Source of the DNA: Pimelobacter simplex | Lineage (GTDB): Bacteria > Actinomycetota > Actinomycetes > Propionibacteriales > Nocardioidaceae | DNA: 64,000 nucleotides | Direction: 5' to 3' | Assembly: GCF_900114845.1 (NCBI RefSeq) | Contig: NZ_FOUK01000003.1 | Coordinates: 744,001-808,000 of the forward strand | Part shown: in pieces, positions 52,561-61,512 of the stretch | Layout: each line of letters opens with the position of its first letter | Numbering within the stretch: the first letter of the stretch is position 1 | Translations under genes and position numbers: made by a program | The notes under the pieces: model-generated | Seen by the model: only the letters and a program-made list of their open reading frames with translations | Databases searched by the model: none | Told to the model about the DNA's origin: nothing

Positions 52561-54744
52561 GTGACGCCTCGGACCGCTTCCGCCTTCGCCCTGCCCGACC
52601 GCCTCTCCGCCAAGAACGACCCCACCCTGATCGCCCACGACGACGAGCACCTGGCCGCCGTCTCCGCCAGCATCGAGCACACCGTCGCCGACCTCACCGC
52701 CCGCCTCGACGAGGCCCGCCGCGCGCCCGGCGGCAGCGGCACCGGCGCCCTCGAGCGCGACCAGGAGGTGCACCGGCTGAGCAGCCGGCTGCGCGCCCTG
52801 CGCCGGTTCGGCCGCGACCTGTGCCTGGGTCGGATGGTCGCCGCCGACTCCCCCGAGCCCGTGTACGTCGGCCGGCTCGGCCTCACCGACCCCGACGGGC
52901 GCCGGCTGCTCGTCGACTGGCGCTCGCCCGCCGCGGAGGCCTTCTTCGCGGCCACCCACGCCCATCCGCTCGGCCTGGTCAGCCGGCGCCGCTACCGCTG
53001 GACCGGCGGCCGGATCACCGACTACTGGGACGAGGTGTTCACCGCCGAGGGCCTCGACGACCCCGGCAACCGGGCCGCGCTCGACGACCAGTCCGCGTTC
53101 ATCGCCAGCCTCGGCAGCCACCGCTCGGAGCAGATGCGCGACGTCCTCGGCACCATCCAGGCCGACCAGGACGCGATCATCCGGGCCGGCTCGCGCGGGA
53201 CCCTCGTCGTCGACGGCGGGCCCGGCACCGGCAAGACCGTCGTCGCGCTGCACCGCTCGGCCTACCTCCTGTACGCCGACCCGCGGCTGGGCCGCGCGGG
53301 ACACCACCGCGGCGGCATCCTCTTCGTCGGCCCGCACCGCCCGTACCTGGCCTACGTCGCCGACGTCCTCCCGAGCCTCGGCGAGGAGGGCGTCCAGACC
53401 TGCACCCTGGCCGACCTGGTGCCCGAGGGCGCGGCCGCCGTCCGGGAGCCGGACCCGGAGGTCGCCCGGCTCAAGGCGTCCGCCGCGCTCGTCGGCGCGA
53501 TCGAGAAGGCGGTCGCGATCTACGAGGAGCCCCCGACCCAGGGGATGTCGGTCGACACCCCCTGGGCGGACTTCTGGGTGAGCACCGCCGACTGGGCCGA
53601 GGCGTTCACCGCCCCCGAGCCCGGCGTCCCCCACAACGAGGCGCGCGACCAGGTCTGGGACGCGCTGCTCGACATCCTCGTCGACAAGCTGCCGGCGGAC
53701 GCCGCCGCCGACGTGCCCGAGGACGCCGTCCGGGCCTCCCTGCGCCGCCATCCCGAGCTCGTCGACACGCTCCACGGCGCCTGGCCCCTACTCACCCACA
53801 CCGACGTCGTCGGCGACCTGTGGGCGGTGCCCGCCTACCTCCGCGCGTGCGCCCCCTGGCTGAGCGCCGACGAGCTGCGGGCGCTGCGCCGCCCCGAGGG
53901 CTCGCCCTGGACCACCGCCGACCTGCCCCTCCTCGATGCCGCCCGGCAGCGCCTCGGCGACCCTGGCGCGTCCCGCCGCCGGCAGCGCCAGGCCGCGCAG
54001 CGGGCCGCGGACCGCGAGGAGATGTCCGCCGTCGTCGACCACCTCATCGCCGCCGACGACTCGGACCTGATGATCATGTCGATGCTGCGCGGCGAGGACC
54101 TGCGGGGCGCCCTCGACGACCCGTCCGCCGTCCCCGACGCCGACCCGGACCTCCTCGCCGGCCCCTTCGCCCACGTCGTCGTCGACGAGGCCCAGGAGCT
54201 GACCGACGCCGAGTGGCAGATGCTCCTCCTGCGCTGCCCGTCGCGCAGCTTCACCGTCGTCGGCGACCGCGCCCAGGCCCGCCACGGCTTCACCGACTCC
54301 TGGACCGACCGCCTCACCGCCGCCGGCCTCGACCGGATCACCCTCGCCTCGCTGACCGTGAACTACCGCACCCCCGAGGAGGTCATGCGCGAGGCCGAGC
54401 CCGTCATCCGCGCCGCCCTCCCCGACGCCAACGTCCCCACCTCCATCCGCCGCTCCGGCCTCCCCGTCCGCCACGGCTCCCCCGCCGACCTCGACGCCGT
54501 CGTCGACACCTGGCTGGCCGAGCACCCCGACGGCGAGGGCATCGCGTGCGTGATCGGCGCGCCGTCGTACCGGTCGCCGTCGGGGCGGGTGCGGTCGCTG
54601 TCGCCCGAGCTGGTCAAGGGCCTGGAGTTCGATCTCGTCGTCCTGGTGGAGCCGGAGGCCTTCGGCGACGGCATCGAGGGCGCCGTCGACCGCTACGTCG
54701 CGATGACCCGCGCCACGGGCGAGCTGGTCATCCTCGCGAAGTAG
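52561..54744 (+). CDS. helR: RNA polymerase recycling ATPase HelR
   Basis: 727 residues from the GTG at 52561 with GGAG upstream. The N-terminus (SAFALPDRLSAKNDPTLIAHDDEH, split coiled coil, ALERDQEVHRLSSRLRALRRFG) is the hallmark of the HelD-like HelR group. The helicase core has the P-loop GGPGTGKT (residues 219-226), Walker B VVVDEAQELTD and a C-terminal motif VAMTRATGELVIL. HelR removes rifamycin-bound RNA polymerase from DNA and gives rifamycin tolerance in Streptomyces. The upstream RAE supports this call over generic UvrD-type helicases. Confidence 0.92.
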   Translation: MTPRTASAFALPDRLSAKNDPTLIAHDDEHLAAVSASIEHTVADLTARLDEARRAPGGSGTGALERDQEVHRLSSRLRALRRFGRDLCLGRMVAADSPEPVYVGRLGLTDPDGRRLLVDWRSPAAEAFFAATHAHPLGLVSRRRYRWTGGRITDYWDEVFTAEGLDDPGNRAALDDQSAFIASLGSHRSEQMRDVLGTIQADQDAIIRAGSRGTLVVDGGPGTGKTVVALHRSAYLLYADPRLGRAGHHRGGILFVGPHRPYLAYVADVLPSLGEEGVQTCTLADLVPEGAAAVREPDPEVARLKASAALVGAIEKAVAIYEEPPTQGMSVDTPWADFWVSTADWAEAFTAPEPGVPHNEARDQVWDALLDILVDKLPADAAADVPEDAVRASLRRHPELVDTLHGAWPLLTHTDVVGDLWAVPAYLRACAPWLSADELRALRRPEGSPWTTADLPLLDAARQRLGDPGASRRRQRQAAQRAADREEMSAVVDHLIAADDSDLMIMSMLRGEDLRGALDDPSAVPDADPDLLAGPFAHVVVDEAQELTDAEWQMLLLRCPSRSFTVVGDRAQARHGFTDSWTDRLTAAGLDRITLASLTVNYRTPEEVMREAEPVIRAALPDANVPTSIRRSGLPVRHGSPADLDAVVDTWLAEHPDGEGIACVIGAPSYRSPSGRVRSLSPELVKGLEFDLVVLVEPEAFGDGIEGAVDRYVAMTRATGELVILAK

Positions 54745-54844
54745 GGAGGTTGCGGGTCCGAAGTGCGGAGGTTGCGGGTGCGAGACCCGAGCGCGCCCTC
54801 GCATCTCGGACCCGCAACCGGCGCACTTCGGCCCCGCAACCCAC
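54745..54844. repeat. Long imperfect palindrome between convergent genes
   Basis: A ~100-bp inverted repeat centred at 54794.5 with arms near 80% complementary. Each arm holds two copies of a ~19-nt unit close to GTTGCGGGTCCGAAGTGCG, so the element has four copies, two in each direction. It sits 1 bp after helR and 20 bp before the end of parE, so it may terminate both transcripts. It may equally be a mobile repeat. Confidence 0.8.
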
Positions 54845-54863
54845 GCACTTCGCGGGGGCGGGA

Positions 54864-56951
54864 TCAGGCGTCGAGGGTCTCCATGTCGACCTCGTACGCC
54901 CCCTGGATGATGAACTCCTTGCGCGGTGCCACGTCGCTGCCCATCAGCAGCTCGAACACCTCCGAGGCGACCTCGAGCTCGTCGACCGTCAGCCGCCGCA
55001 GCGTACGACGGCGCGGGTCCATGGTGGTCTCGGCCAGCTGGTCAGCGTCCATCTCGCCGAGGCCCTTGTAGCGCTGGACCGGGTCCTTCCACTTGACGTT
55101 CTTCTTCTTGAGCTCGGCGAGCTTGCGCTGCAGCTCGTCGTCGGAATAGGTGTAGACGTACTTCTCCTGGCCCTTCTTGGGGTTGGAGATCTCGATCCGG
55201 TGCAGGGGCGGGACGGCGGAGTAGACGCGGCCGGCCTTGACCAGGTCGGGCATGTACTTGAAGAACAGGGTCGCGAGCAGGGTGCGGATGTGGGCGCCGT
55301 CGGAGTCGGCGTCGGCCATGAAGATGATCCGGCCGTAGCGGCGGGCGTCGAGCTCGAAGGTGCGGCCGGAGCCGGCGCCGACGACCTGGATGATCGAGGC
55401 GCACTCGGCGTTCTTGAGCATGTCGCCGACCGAGGCCTTCTGGACGTTGAGGATCTTGCCGCGGATGGGCAGCAGGGCCTGGAACTCGGCGTTGCGGGCG
55501 AGCTTGGCGGTGCCGAGTGCGGAGTCACCCTCGACGATGAAGAGCTCGGTGCGCTCGTTGTCGCCGGAGCGGCAGTCGGCGAGCTTCGCCGGCAGGGACG
55601 ACGACTCCAGGGCGTTCTTGCGGCGCTGGGTCTCCTTGTGCTGGCGCGCCGCGATCCGGGTCTTGGACGCCCCGACGACCTTCTCCATGAGGAGCTTGGC
55701 CTGCGCCTTCTCGGCGCGCTTGGTCGAGGTGAGGAACTCCTTGAGCTCCTTGGCCACCACCTTGCGGACGACGGTCCGCGCGGCCGGCGTGCCGAGGATC
55801 TCCTTGGTCTGCCCCTCGAACTGCGGCTCGGCGAGCCGGACGGTGACGACGGCCGTCATCCCCTCGAGGATGTCGTCCTTGATCACGTCGTCGTCGTTGA
55901 CCTTGAGCGCCTTCGAGGCGCGCATGGCGTCGTTGAAGGTCTTGGTCAGGGCGGTCTCGAAGCCCGACACGTGGGTGCCGCCCTTGGGGGTGGCGATCAC
56001 GTTGACGAACGAGCGCAGCTCGCTCTCGTACCCCGTGCCCCAGCGGACGGCGACGTCGACGGTCAGCTCGCGCTCGACGTCCTGGGGGGTCATGTGCCCC
56101 TTGTCGTCGAGCAGCGGCACGGTCTCGGTGAACACGTCGCTGCCCTGCAGCCGCAGGACGTCGGTGACCGGGTCACCGGTCGCGAGGTAGTCGCAGAACT
56201 CGCCGATGCCGCCGTCGTGGCGGAACTTCTCCTCGGTCCACTCGGACTTGTCGGCGGCGCGCTGGTCGCGGATGACGAGCTCGAGGCCGGGCACGATGAA
56301 CGAGGTCTGGCGAGCGCGGCCGATGAGACCGTCGAGGACGAACTCGGCGTCCTTGGTGAAGATCTGGCGGTCGGGCCAGAACTGGATCCGGGTGCCGGAC
56401 TTGCCCTTGGCCACGCGGGCGCCCTTGCGGGTCAGGCCCGACTGCGGCTCGAAGGCGGCCGACGGGCCCTCGCCCGCGAAGACCCCGGGGACGCCGCGGC
56501 GGAAGCTCAGCCCCTGGCGCGCCGGCGAGCGGTCGACGTCGATGTCCATCCGGCTCGACAGCGCGTTGACGACGGACAGGCCGACGCCGTGCAGACCACC
56601 GGTGGCGACGTACGATCCGCCGCCGAACTTGCCGCCCGCGTGGAGCTTGGTCGCCACGACCTCGACGCCGGGGAGCCCGGTCTTGGGCTCCTTGTCGGTG
56701 GGGATGCCGCGACCGTCGTCGTAGACCTCGACGGAGTCGTCGGGGTGCAGGGTGACCTCGACCCGCCGGGCGAAGCCGCCGAGGGCCTCGTCGACGCCGT
56801 TGTCGATGATCTCCCAGAGGCAGTGCATCAGGCCGCGGGTGTCGGTGGAGCCGATGTACATCCCGGGACGCTTCCGCACGGCTTCGAGTCCCTCGAGGAC
56901 CAGCAGGTGGGCGGCGTTGTAGGTGTTGTCGGCGATGACCGGCTCCTTCAT
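54864..56951 (-). CDS. parE: DNA topoisomerase IV subunit B
   Basis: 695 residues from the ATG at 56951. A GHKL ATPase domain (EIIDNGVDEALG, DDGRGIP, GGLHGVGLSVVNALS) is followed by the transducer and a TOPRIM domain with EGDSALG and DADSDGAH, then the C-terminal tail. These identify the GyrB/ParE family. The location beside parC (5.7 kb away), the DUF7455 gene and the principal sigma factor gene supports ParE over GyrB. The start lacks a clear Shine-Dalgarno site, so its exact position is less certain than the identity. Confidence 0.9.
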   Translation of the reverse strand: MKEPVIADNTYNAAHLLVLEGLEAVRKRPGMYIGSTDTRGLMHCLWEIIDNGVDEALGGFARRVEVTLHPDDSVEVYDDGRGIPTDKEPKTGLPGVEVVATKLHAGGKFGGGSYVATGGLHGVGLSVVNALSSRMDIDVDRSPARQGLSFRRGVPGVFAGEGPSAAFEPQSGLTRKGARVAKGKSGTRIQFWPDRQIFTKDAEFVLDGLIGRARQTSFIVPGLELVIRDQRAADKSEWTEEKFRHDGGIGEFCDYLATGDPVTDVLRLQGSDVFTETVPLLDDKGHMTPQDVERELTVDVAVRWGTGYESELRSFVNVIATPKGGTHVSGFETALTKTFNDAMRASKALKVNDDDVIKDDILEGMTAVVTVRLAEPQFEGQTKEILGTPAARTVVRKVVAKELKEFLTSTKRAEKAQAKLLMEKVVGASKTRIAARQHKETQRRKNALESSSLPAKLADCRSGDNERTELFIVEGDSALGTAKLARNAEFQALLPIRGKILNVQKASVGDMLKNAECASIIQVVGAGSGRTFELDARRYGRIIFMADADSDGAHIRTLLATLFFKYMPDLVKAGRVYSAVPPLHRIEISNPKKGQEKYVYTYSDDELQRKLAELKKKNVKWKDPVQRYKGLGEMDADQLAETTMDPRRRTLRRLTVDELEVASEVFELLMGSDVAPRKEFIIQGAYEVDMETLDA

Positions 56952-57281
56952 CGGGGGTGGTGCTGGTGAAACGGTGTTCCGAAGGGATGAATCTACCCGC
57001 GACACGCCGGGAGTCGGTGCAGGCACACCCGTTCGTGCGGGAGGACCATGGCGAGCATCGGCCGCTCGCCCGCTCGGGTCAGGCGATCCTGGTCGATCGG
57101 ATGGTCACAGCCTGGTTTCAGGCAGTGGAAAATGAACCACCGGACCTGGTCCGGGTGCTTGGATGGAGATGTGGCGAACGTGGCATGGACCACCCGAGGA
57201 CGGGAATCTTTGACCTAGTCGCTACGTTGATCCGGACGACATCCGATACGGATGGCGATCGCTAGAAAGTGAGGCCGAGAG
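56952..57281. other. 330-bp gene-free divergent region
   Basis: Between parE and the DUF7455 gene. The only long frame (56957-57265) has no ribosome site and poor composition, so I reject it. Two dyads stand out: CCGGACC-T-GGTCCGG at 57140-57154 and CATCCG-ATA-CGGATG at 57240-57254. The second lies 28 bp before the DUF7455 ATG, within its likely promoter. The region should hold the promoters of both genes; I cannot assign them securely. Confidence 0.5.
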
Positions 57282-57503
57282 ATGACAACTGCCGTTGCTC
57301 CCAGCGCTCCGCTGACCGCGGAGGACCGCTGCGACCGTTGTGGCGCACAGGCCTACCTCCGCGTAGAGCTCGCGTCCGGCGGCGAGCTTCTCTTCTGCGC
57401 CCACCACGCTCGTGAACACGGTGACGCGCTCAAGGAAGTGGCCGTCACCGTGCAGGACGAGACCCACAAGCTGTCCGACAAGCCGGCGCCCGTCGCCGAC
57501 TGA
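57282..57503 (+). CDS. DUF7455 family small zinc-binding protein
   Basis: 73 residues from the ATG at 57282, preceded by AAAGTGAGG. CDRCGAQAYLRV and LFCAHHAREHG give a CxxC plus CxxH/H set, which can hold one zinc ion. The family is widespread in actinobacteria, usually next to the topoisomerase/sigma factor region, and has no assigned function. It is followed by a strong terminator, so it is a single-gene unit. Confidence 0.88.
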   Translation: MTTAVAPSAPLTAEDRCDRCGAQAYLRVELASGGELLFCAHHAREHGDALKEVAVTVQDETHKLSDKPAPVAD

Positions 57504-57516
57504 CCGGCCCGTCGGA

Positions 57517-57557
57517 CCCGAGGCCCCGAGGCACTCCTCGGGGCCTCGGGCATTTTT
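57517..57557 (+). terminator. Rho-independent terminator of the DUF7455 gene
   Basis: Perfect 14-bp arms at 57517-57530 and 57537-57550 (CCCGAGGCCCCGAG and its complement), 6-nt loop, then CA and TTTTT. It is the clearest terminator in the window. Confidence 0.92.
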
Positions 57558-57583
57558 GGGACTCCGCGGTCCTGCCAGATCGC

Positions 57584-57602
57584 TTAGGTTAGCCTTCCCT
57601 CA
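57584..57602. promoter_or_regulatory. DtxR/IdeR-type iron box over the importer 2 start
   Basis: TTAGGTTAG, a perfect left half of the 19-bp consensus, continues with CCTTCCCTCA, which matches the right half less well. It overlaps a TAGCCT -10 box (57590-57595, 6 nt before the ATG at 57602), so repressor would directly cover the leaderless promoter. Confidence 0.75.
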
Positions 57603-58621
57603 TGAGATCCCCCCTGTCGCTCGTCACGGCCGCCGCGCTGGCCCTGGCGCTCGCCGCCTGCTCCTCCGACCTGCAGGAGGACGACGACACGCAGCCGGCC
57701 TCCGGCGCCTCGGCCACCCCCGAGGGCCCGTGGTCGTTCACCGACGGCTCCGGCGAGAAGGTCACCCTGGACGAGGTCCCGACCCGGATCATCGCCCACG
57801 CCGCCGAGGCGGCCGCGCTCATGTCGTACGGCATCCGCCCGGTCGGCATCTACGGCGACGAGTCGGTGAAGACCGACCCGAACCTGCAGGGCCTCGACCT
57901 CGACGGCATCGAGATCCTCGGCGAGGAGTGGGGCTCCATCGACGTCGCGAAGGCGTCCACCCTGTCCCCCGACCTGATCGTCGCCGACTGGTGGCCGGCC
58001 GAGAAGGCGCACTCGGGCATGGAGGAGGGCGTCAAGGCCAAGAGCAAGAAGATCGCCGAGCTCGCCCCGGTCGTCGGCGTCGCGCAGGGCGACTCGATCC
58101 TCGACCTCGCCGAGGGCTACGAGAAGCTCGCCGCGAGCCTCGGCGCGGACACCGAGAGCTCCCAGGGCGCCAAGGACAAGGCCGCCTTCGAGGAGGCGCG
58201 CGACACCTTCGTCGCCGCGATGAAGGAGAAGGACTTCACCGCCCTCGCCGTCTCCCCCGCCACCGACGTGCTCTACGTGGCGAACCCGGAGTACGCCCCC
58301 GAGCTGCTCGACTTCGACCGCTGGGGCCTCGACATCATCGAGCCGGACTCCCCGGACCCGAGCTTCCCCTACTGGGAGAACCTCAGCTGGGAGAACGCCG
58401 ACAAGTACCAGCCCGACGTCCTCATGTTCGACAACCGGAGCATGGCCGCGGACCGCAAGACCGTGAAGTCGCAGCCCACGTGGTCGACGATCCGGGCCGC
58501 GAAGGCCGACCAGATCGTCGAGTGGCCGGGCTTCTGGCTGCACACCTACGGCCACTACGCGACGGCGCTGACCAAGCTGACCGAGCAGCTCTCCGGCCTC
58601 GACGACTCGATCGGTGACTGA
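57602..58621 (+). CDS. Iron-siderophore ABC transporter substrate-binding lipoprotein (system 2)
   Basis: 339 residues from the ATG at 57602. The signal peptide ends ALAAC (Cys20), a lipobox. A type III binding-protein fold is suggested by RIIAHAAEAAALMSYGIRPV, SPDLIVADWWPAEKAH and YQPDVLMFDNRS. It is the first gene of a four-gene operon and is clearly different from the system 1 protein, so a different siderophore is likely. The leaderless promoter is overlapped by an iron box. Confidence 0.93.
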   Translation: MRSPLSLVTAAALALALAACSSDLQEDDDTQPASGASATPEGPWSFTDGSGEKVTLDEVPTRIIAHAAEAAALMSYGIRPVGIYGDESVKTDPNLQGLDLDGIEILGEEWGSIDVAKASTLSPDLIVADWWPAEKAHSGMEEGVKAKSKKIAELAPVVGVAQGDSILDLAEGYEKLAASLGADTESSQGAKDKAAFEEARDTFVAAMKEKDFTALAVSPATDVLYVANPEYAPELLDFDRWGLDIIEPDSPDPSFPYWENLSWENADKYQPDVLMFDNRSMAADRKTVKSQPTWSTIRAAKADQIVEWPGFWLHTYGHYATALTKLTEQLSGLDDSIGD

Positions 58622-59645
58622 GGCCCAGGCCCCGGCCCGGCGCGGTGTCCGCGCGGGCCGGCCGGCCGGCCTCGGCGTCCTGCTCGTCCTGCTGCTGGGC
58701 GTCGTCTTCCTCAGCATCACCCAGGGCTCGCGCGAGATCGGGCTGCACGACGTCCTCGACGCACTGCGCCACCTCAGCGCGGTGACCACCGACGACACCG
58801 TGACGGTGCGGCTCCGGGTGCCCCGGACGATCCTCGGCGTGCTGGTGGGCGCCGCGCTCGGCGTGGCCGGCGCGATCCTGCAGGGGCTGACCCGCAACCC
58901 GCTGGCCGACCCGTCGATCATGGGCATCGAGTCCGGCGCCGCGCTCGCCGTCGTCCTCGGCATCACCGCCGGCGGGCTGACCGCGATCGAGGTGCACGTC
59001 GTCCTCGCGTTCGTGGGGGCGCTCGCCGCAACCGCCCTCGTGTACGGCGTGGGCTCGCTCGGGCGCGACGGCGCGACGCCGGTGAAGATGGCGCTCGCCG
59101 GTGCGGCCATCACCGCCGGGCTGAGCGCGGTCACCATCGGGCTGCTGCTCACCGACCTCCAGGCGCAGAACGAGTTCCGCTTCTGGCAGGTCGGCTCGCT
59201 GTCCGGGCGCTACGCGCCGATCGTGACCGGCGTCGCGCCGGTGCTGCTGGTGGCGCTGGCGGTCGGCCTGCTGTGCGGGCGCCCGCTCAACGCCCTCGCC
59301 CTCGGGGACGACGCCGCGCGCGGCCTGGGCATCTCGCTGACCCGGACCCGGATCGGCCTGTTCGCCGTCGTCGCCGTGCTCTGCGGCGCGGCCACCGCCG
59401 CCTGCGGGCCGATCGTCTTCGTCGGCCTCGTCGTGCCGCACGTGGCGCGCGCGATCTGCGGGCCGGACTACCGCTGGATCCTCCCCTACTGCCTGCTGCT
59501 CGGGCCGCTGCTGCTCCTCGGCGCCGACATCCTCGGCCGGGTGCTCGGCTCGCCCGGCGAGCTCCAGGTCGGGGTGGTGCTCGGCGTGCTGGGCGCCCCC
59601 TTCTTCATCGCGCTCGTGCGCTCGACCCGGCTGGCGGAGCTGTGA
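58614..59645 (+). CDS. FecCD-type siderophore permease A (system 2)
   Basis: 343 residues from the GTG at 58614, overlapping the preceding stop by 8 bp. About nine membrane helices, with VPRTILGVLVGAALGVAGA, NPLADPSIMGIESG and GPIVFVGLVVPHVARAICG, identify the FecCD family. It pairs with permease B to form the channel. It closely follows the system 1 permease A in type. Confidence 0.94.
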   Translation: MTEAQAPARRGVRAGRPAGLGVLLVLLLGVVFLSITQGSREIGLHDVLDALRHLSAVTTDDTVTVRLRVPRTILGVLVGAALGVAGAILQGLTRNPLADPSIMGIESGAALAVVLGITAGGLTAIEVHVVLAFVGALAATALVYGVGSLGRDGATPVKMALAGAAITAGLSAVTIGLLLTDLQAQNEFRFWQVGSLSGRYAPIVTGVAPVLLVALAVGLLCGRPLNALALGDDAARGLGISLTRTRIGLFAVVAVLCGAATAACGPIVFVGLVVPHVARAICGPDYRWILPYCLLLGPLLLLGADILGRVLGSPGELQVGVVLGVLGAPFFIALVRSTRLAEL

Positions 59646-60676
59646 GCACCGCGACGGTGGCGCTGCGCCAGGTCCGCCGGCGACGGGCACGCCGGGCGGT
59701 CCTCGTCCCGCTGGTGCTCCTGGCGCTCGCGGTGCTGCTCGGGCTGCTCACGCTGTGCTTCGGGTCGGTCCGGCTGAGCCTCGACCAGGTGCTGGGCTCG
59801 CTGCTGGGCACCCGGGAGAGCGCGGCGGTCGACTTCATCGTGCAGGACCTGGCGTTCCCGCAGGTCAAGGCGGCGATCGGCGTCGGCATCGCGCTCGGCG
59901 CCGCCGGCACCATCTTCCAGCAGCTGCTGCGCAACCCGCTGGCCTCGCCGGACTTCGTCGGGATCTCCGCAGGCGCGAGCGTGTTCGCCGTCGCCGGCAT
60001 CGCGGTGCCGGCGCTGGCCGGGCTCAGCATCCCCGTGCTGGCGCTGGTCGGAGCGCTCGCCTTCGCGCTGGCGATGTACCTGCTGGCGTGGCGCGACGGG
60101 GTGAGCGGCTACCGGTTCATCCTGATCGGCATCGGGATGTCGGCCTTCGCGACCGGCATCACCGGCTACCTGCTGACCCGGACCTCGCTGACCGAGGCCC
60201 GCGAGGCGCTGCACTGGCTGACCGGCTCGATCGGCCAGGCCGGGGACGCCGAGAACGCCGTCCTCCTGTGGTGCCTGCTCGCGCTGGCGCCCACGGTCCC
60301 GCTGCTCCAGCGGATGCTGCGCGCACTCGAACTCGGCGACGACACCGCCCGCGGGCTCGGCACCCGCCTCGAGCTGTGCCGGCTCACGCTCATCGGCGTC
60401 GCCGTGCTGCTCACCGCGCTCGCCACGGCGGTCGCCGGGCCAATCACGTTCGTGGCGCTCGTCGCCGGACCGGTCGCCGACCGGCTCCTCGGCCCGGCGC
60501 GCGGCAGCATCGTCGCGGCGGGGGCGACGGGCGCGATCCTGTGCCTGGTCGCGGACTACATCGCCGTCAACCTCCTGCCCGTCGAGATGCCGACCGGCGT
60601 CGTCACCGGCGCCGTCGGGGCGCCGTACCTGCTGTGGCTGATCGCCACCACCAACCGGAAGGGCCTGGGCGGATGA
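59642..60676 (+). CDS. FecCD-type siderophore permease B (system 2)
   Basis: 344 residues from the GTG at 59642, with 4-bp overlaps to both neighbours. Family blocks include FPQVKAAIGVGIALGAAGTI, NPLASPDFVGISAGASVFAV and GPITFVALVAGPVADRLLG. Together with permease A it makes the ferric-siderophore channel. The longer reading frame upstream to 59273 is a GC artefact. Confidence 0.94.
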   Translation: MSTATVALRQVRRRRARRAVLVPLVLLALAVLLGLLTLCFGSVRLSLDQVLGSLLGTRESAAVDFIVQDLAFPQVKAAIGVGIALGAAGTIFQQLLRNPLASPDFVGISAGASVFAVAGIAVPALAGLSIPVLALVGALAFALAMYLLAWRDGVSGYRFILIGIGMSAFATGITGYLLTRTSLTEAREALHWLTGSIGQAGDAENAVLLWCLLALAPTVPLLQRMLRALELGDDTARGLGTRLELCRLTLIGVAVLLTALATAVAGPITFVALVAGPVADRLLGPARGSIVAAGATGAILCLVADYIAVNLLPVEMPTGVVTGAVGAPYLLWLIATTNRKGLGG

Positions 60677-61461
60677 CCGCGACCCCACGACTGGCAGCGC
60701 GCGCGCTGTCGCTCGGCTACGACGACCGGACCGTCGTCGACGCCCTCGACCTCGACGTCCTCGACGGCCGGGTCACCGCGATCGTCGGCGCGAACGCCTG
60801 CGGCAAGTCGACCCTCCTGCGCGGGCTCGCCCGGCTGCTGCGCCCGTCGGCGGGCGAGGTGCTGCTCGACGGCACGCCCATCCTCGACCGCGCCTCGCGC
60901 GAGGTCGCCCGGGTGCTGGGCCTGCTCCCCCAGACGCCCGTCGCGCCCGACGGCATCACCGTCGCCGACCTCGTCTCGCGCGGTCGGCACCCTCACCAAG
61001 GCTGGTTCCGCAGCTGGTCGGCCGACGACGAGACGGCGGTCGCCGCCGCGCTCGCCGCGACCGACACCGTCGAGCTCGTCGACCGGCCGCTGCACGCCCT
61101 GTCCGGCGGCCAGCGGCAGCGGGTGTGGATCGCGATGGCGCTCGCGCAGGAGACCGACCTCCTGCTCCTCGACGAGCCCACGACGTACCTCGACATCAGT
61201 CACCAGGTCGACCTGCTGCGGCTGCTGCGCACGCTCAACCGGGCCACCGGCCGCACCATCGTCACCGTCCTGCACGACCTCAACCTCGCGTGCCGCTACA
61301 GCGACCACCTCGTCGTCATGGCCGGCGGCCGGGTCCTCGCCGAGGGACCGCCGGCCGAGGTGGTCACCGCCGCGGTGGTCGAGGAGGCGTTCGGGCTGCC
61401 GTGCGTCGTCGTCCCGGACCCGGTCGCGGGGACGCCGATGATCGTGCCGGCCGGCGACTGA
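60673..61461 (+). CDS. Iron-siderophore ABC transporter ATP-binding protein (system 2)
   Basis: 262 residues from the ATG at 60673, overlapping the permease stop by 4 bp. Walker A GANACGKST, signature LSGGQRQRVWIAM, Walker B LLLLDEPTTYLD and the switch His in VLHDLN are intact. It is the last gene of the importer 2 operon. It resembles the system 1 ATPase closely over the motifs, as expected for two siderophore importers of one lineage. Confidence 0.95.
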   Translation: MTATPRLAARALSLGYDDRTVVDALDLDVLDGRVTAIVGANACGKSTLLRGLARLLRPSAGEVLLDGTPILDRASREVARVLGLLPQTPVAPDGITVADLVSRGRHPHQGWFRSWSADDETAVAAALAATDTVELVDRPLHALSGGQRQRVWIAMALAQETDLLLLDEPTTYLDISHQVDLLRLLRTLNRATGRTIVTVLHDLNLACRYSDHLVVMAGGRVLAEGPPAEVVTAAVVEEAFGLPCVVVPDPVAGTPMIVPAGD

Positions 61462-61512
61462 CCCGCGGCCGGGCTGCTGGACCCTGCCGCCGGGCTCGGC
61501 GACGATGACGGC

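Noticed and set aside
56957..57265. 103-codon frame between parE and the DUF7455 gene
   Set aside because: No ribosome site, mixed composition, overlaps the regulatory region, and no recognisable family.
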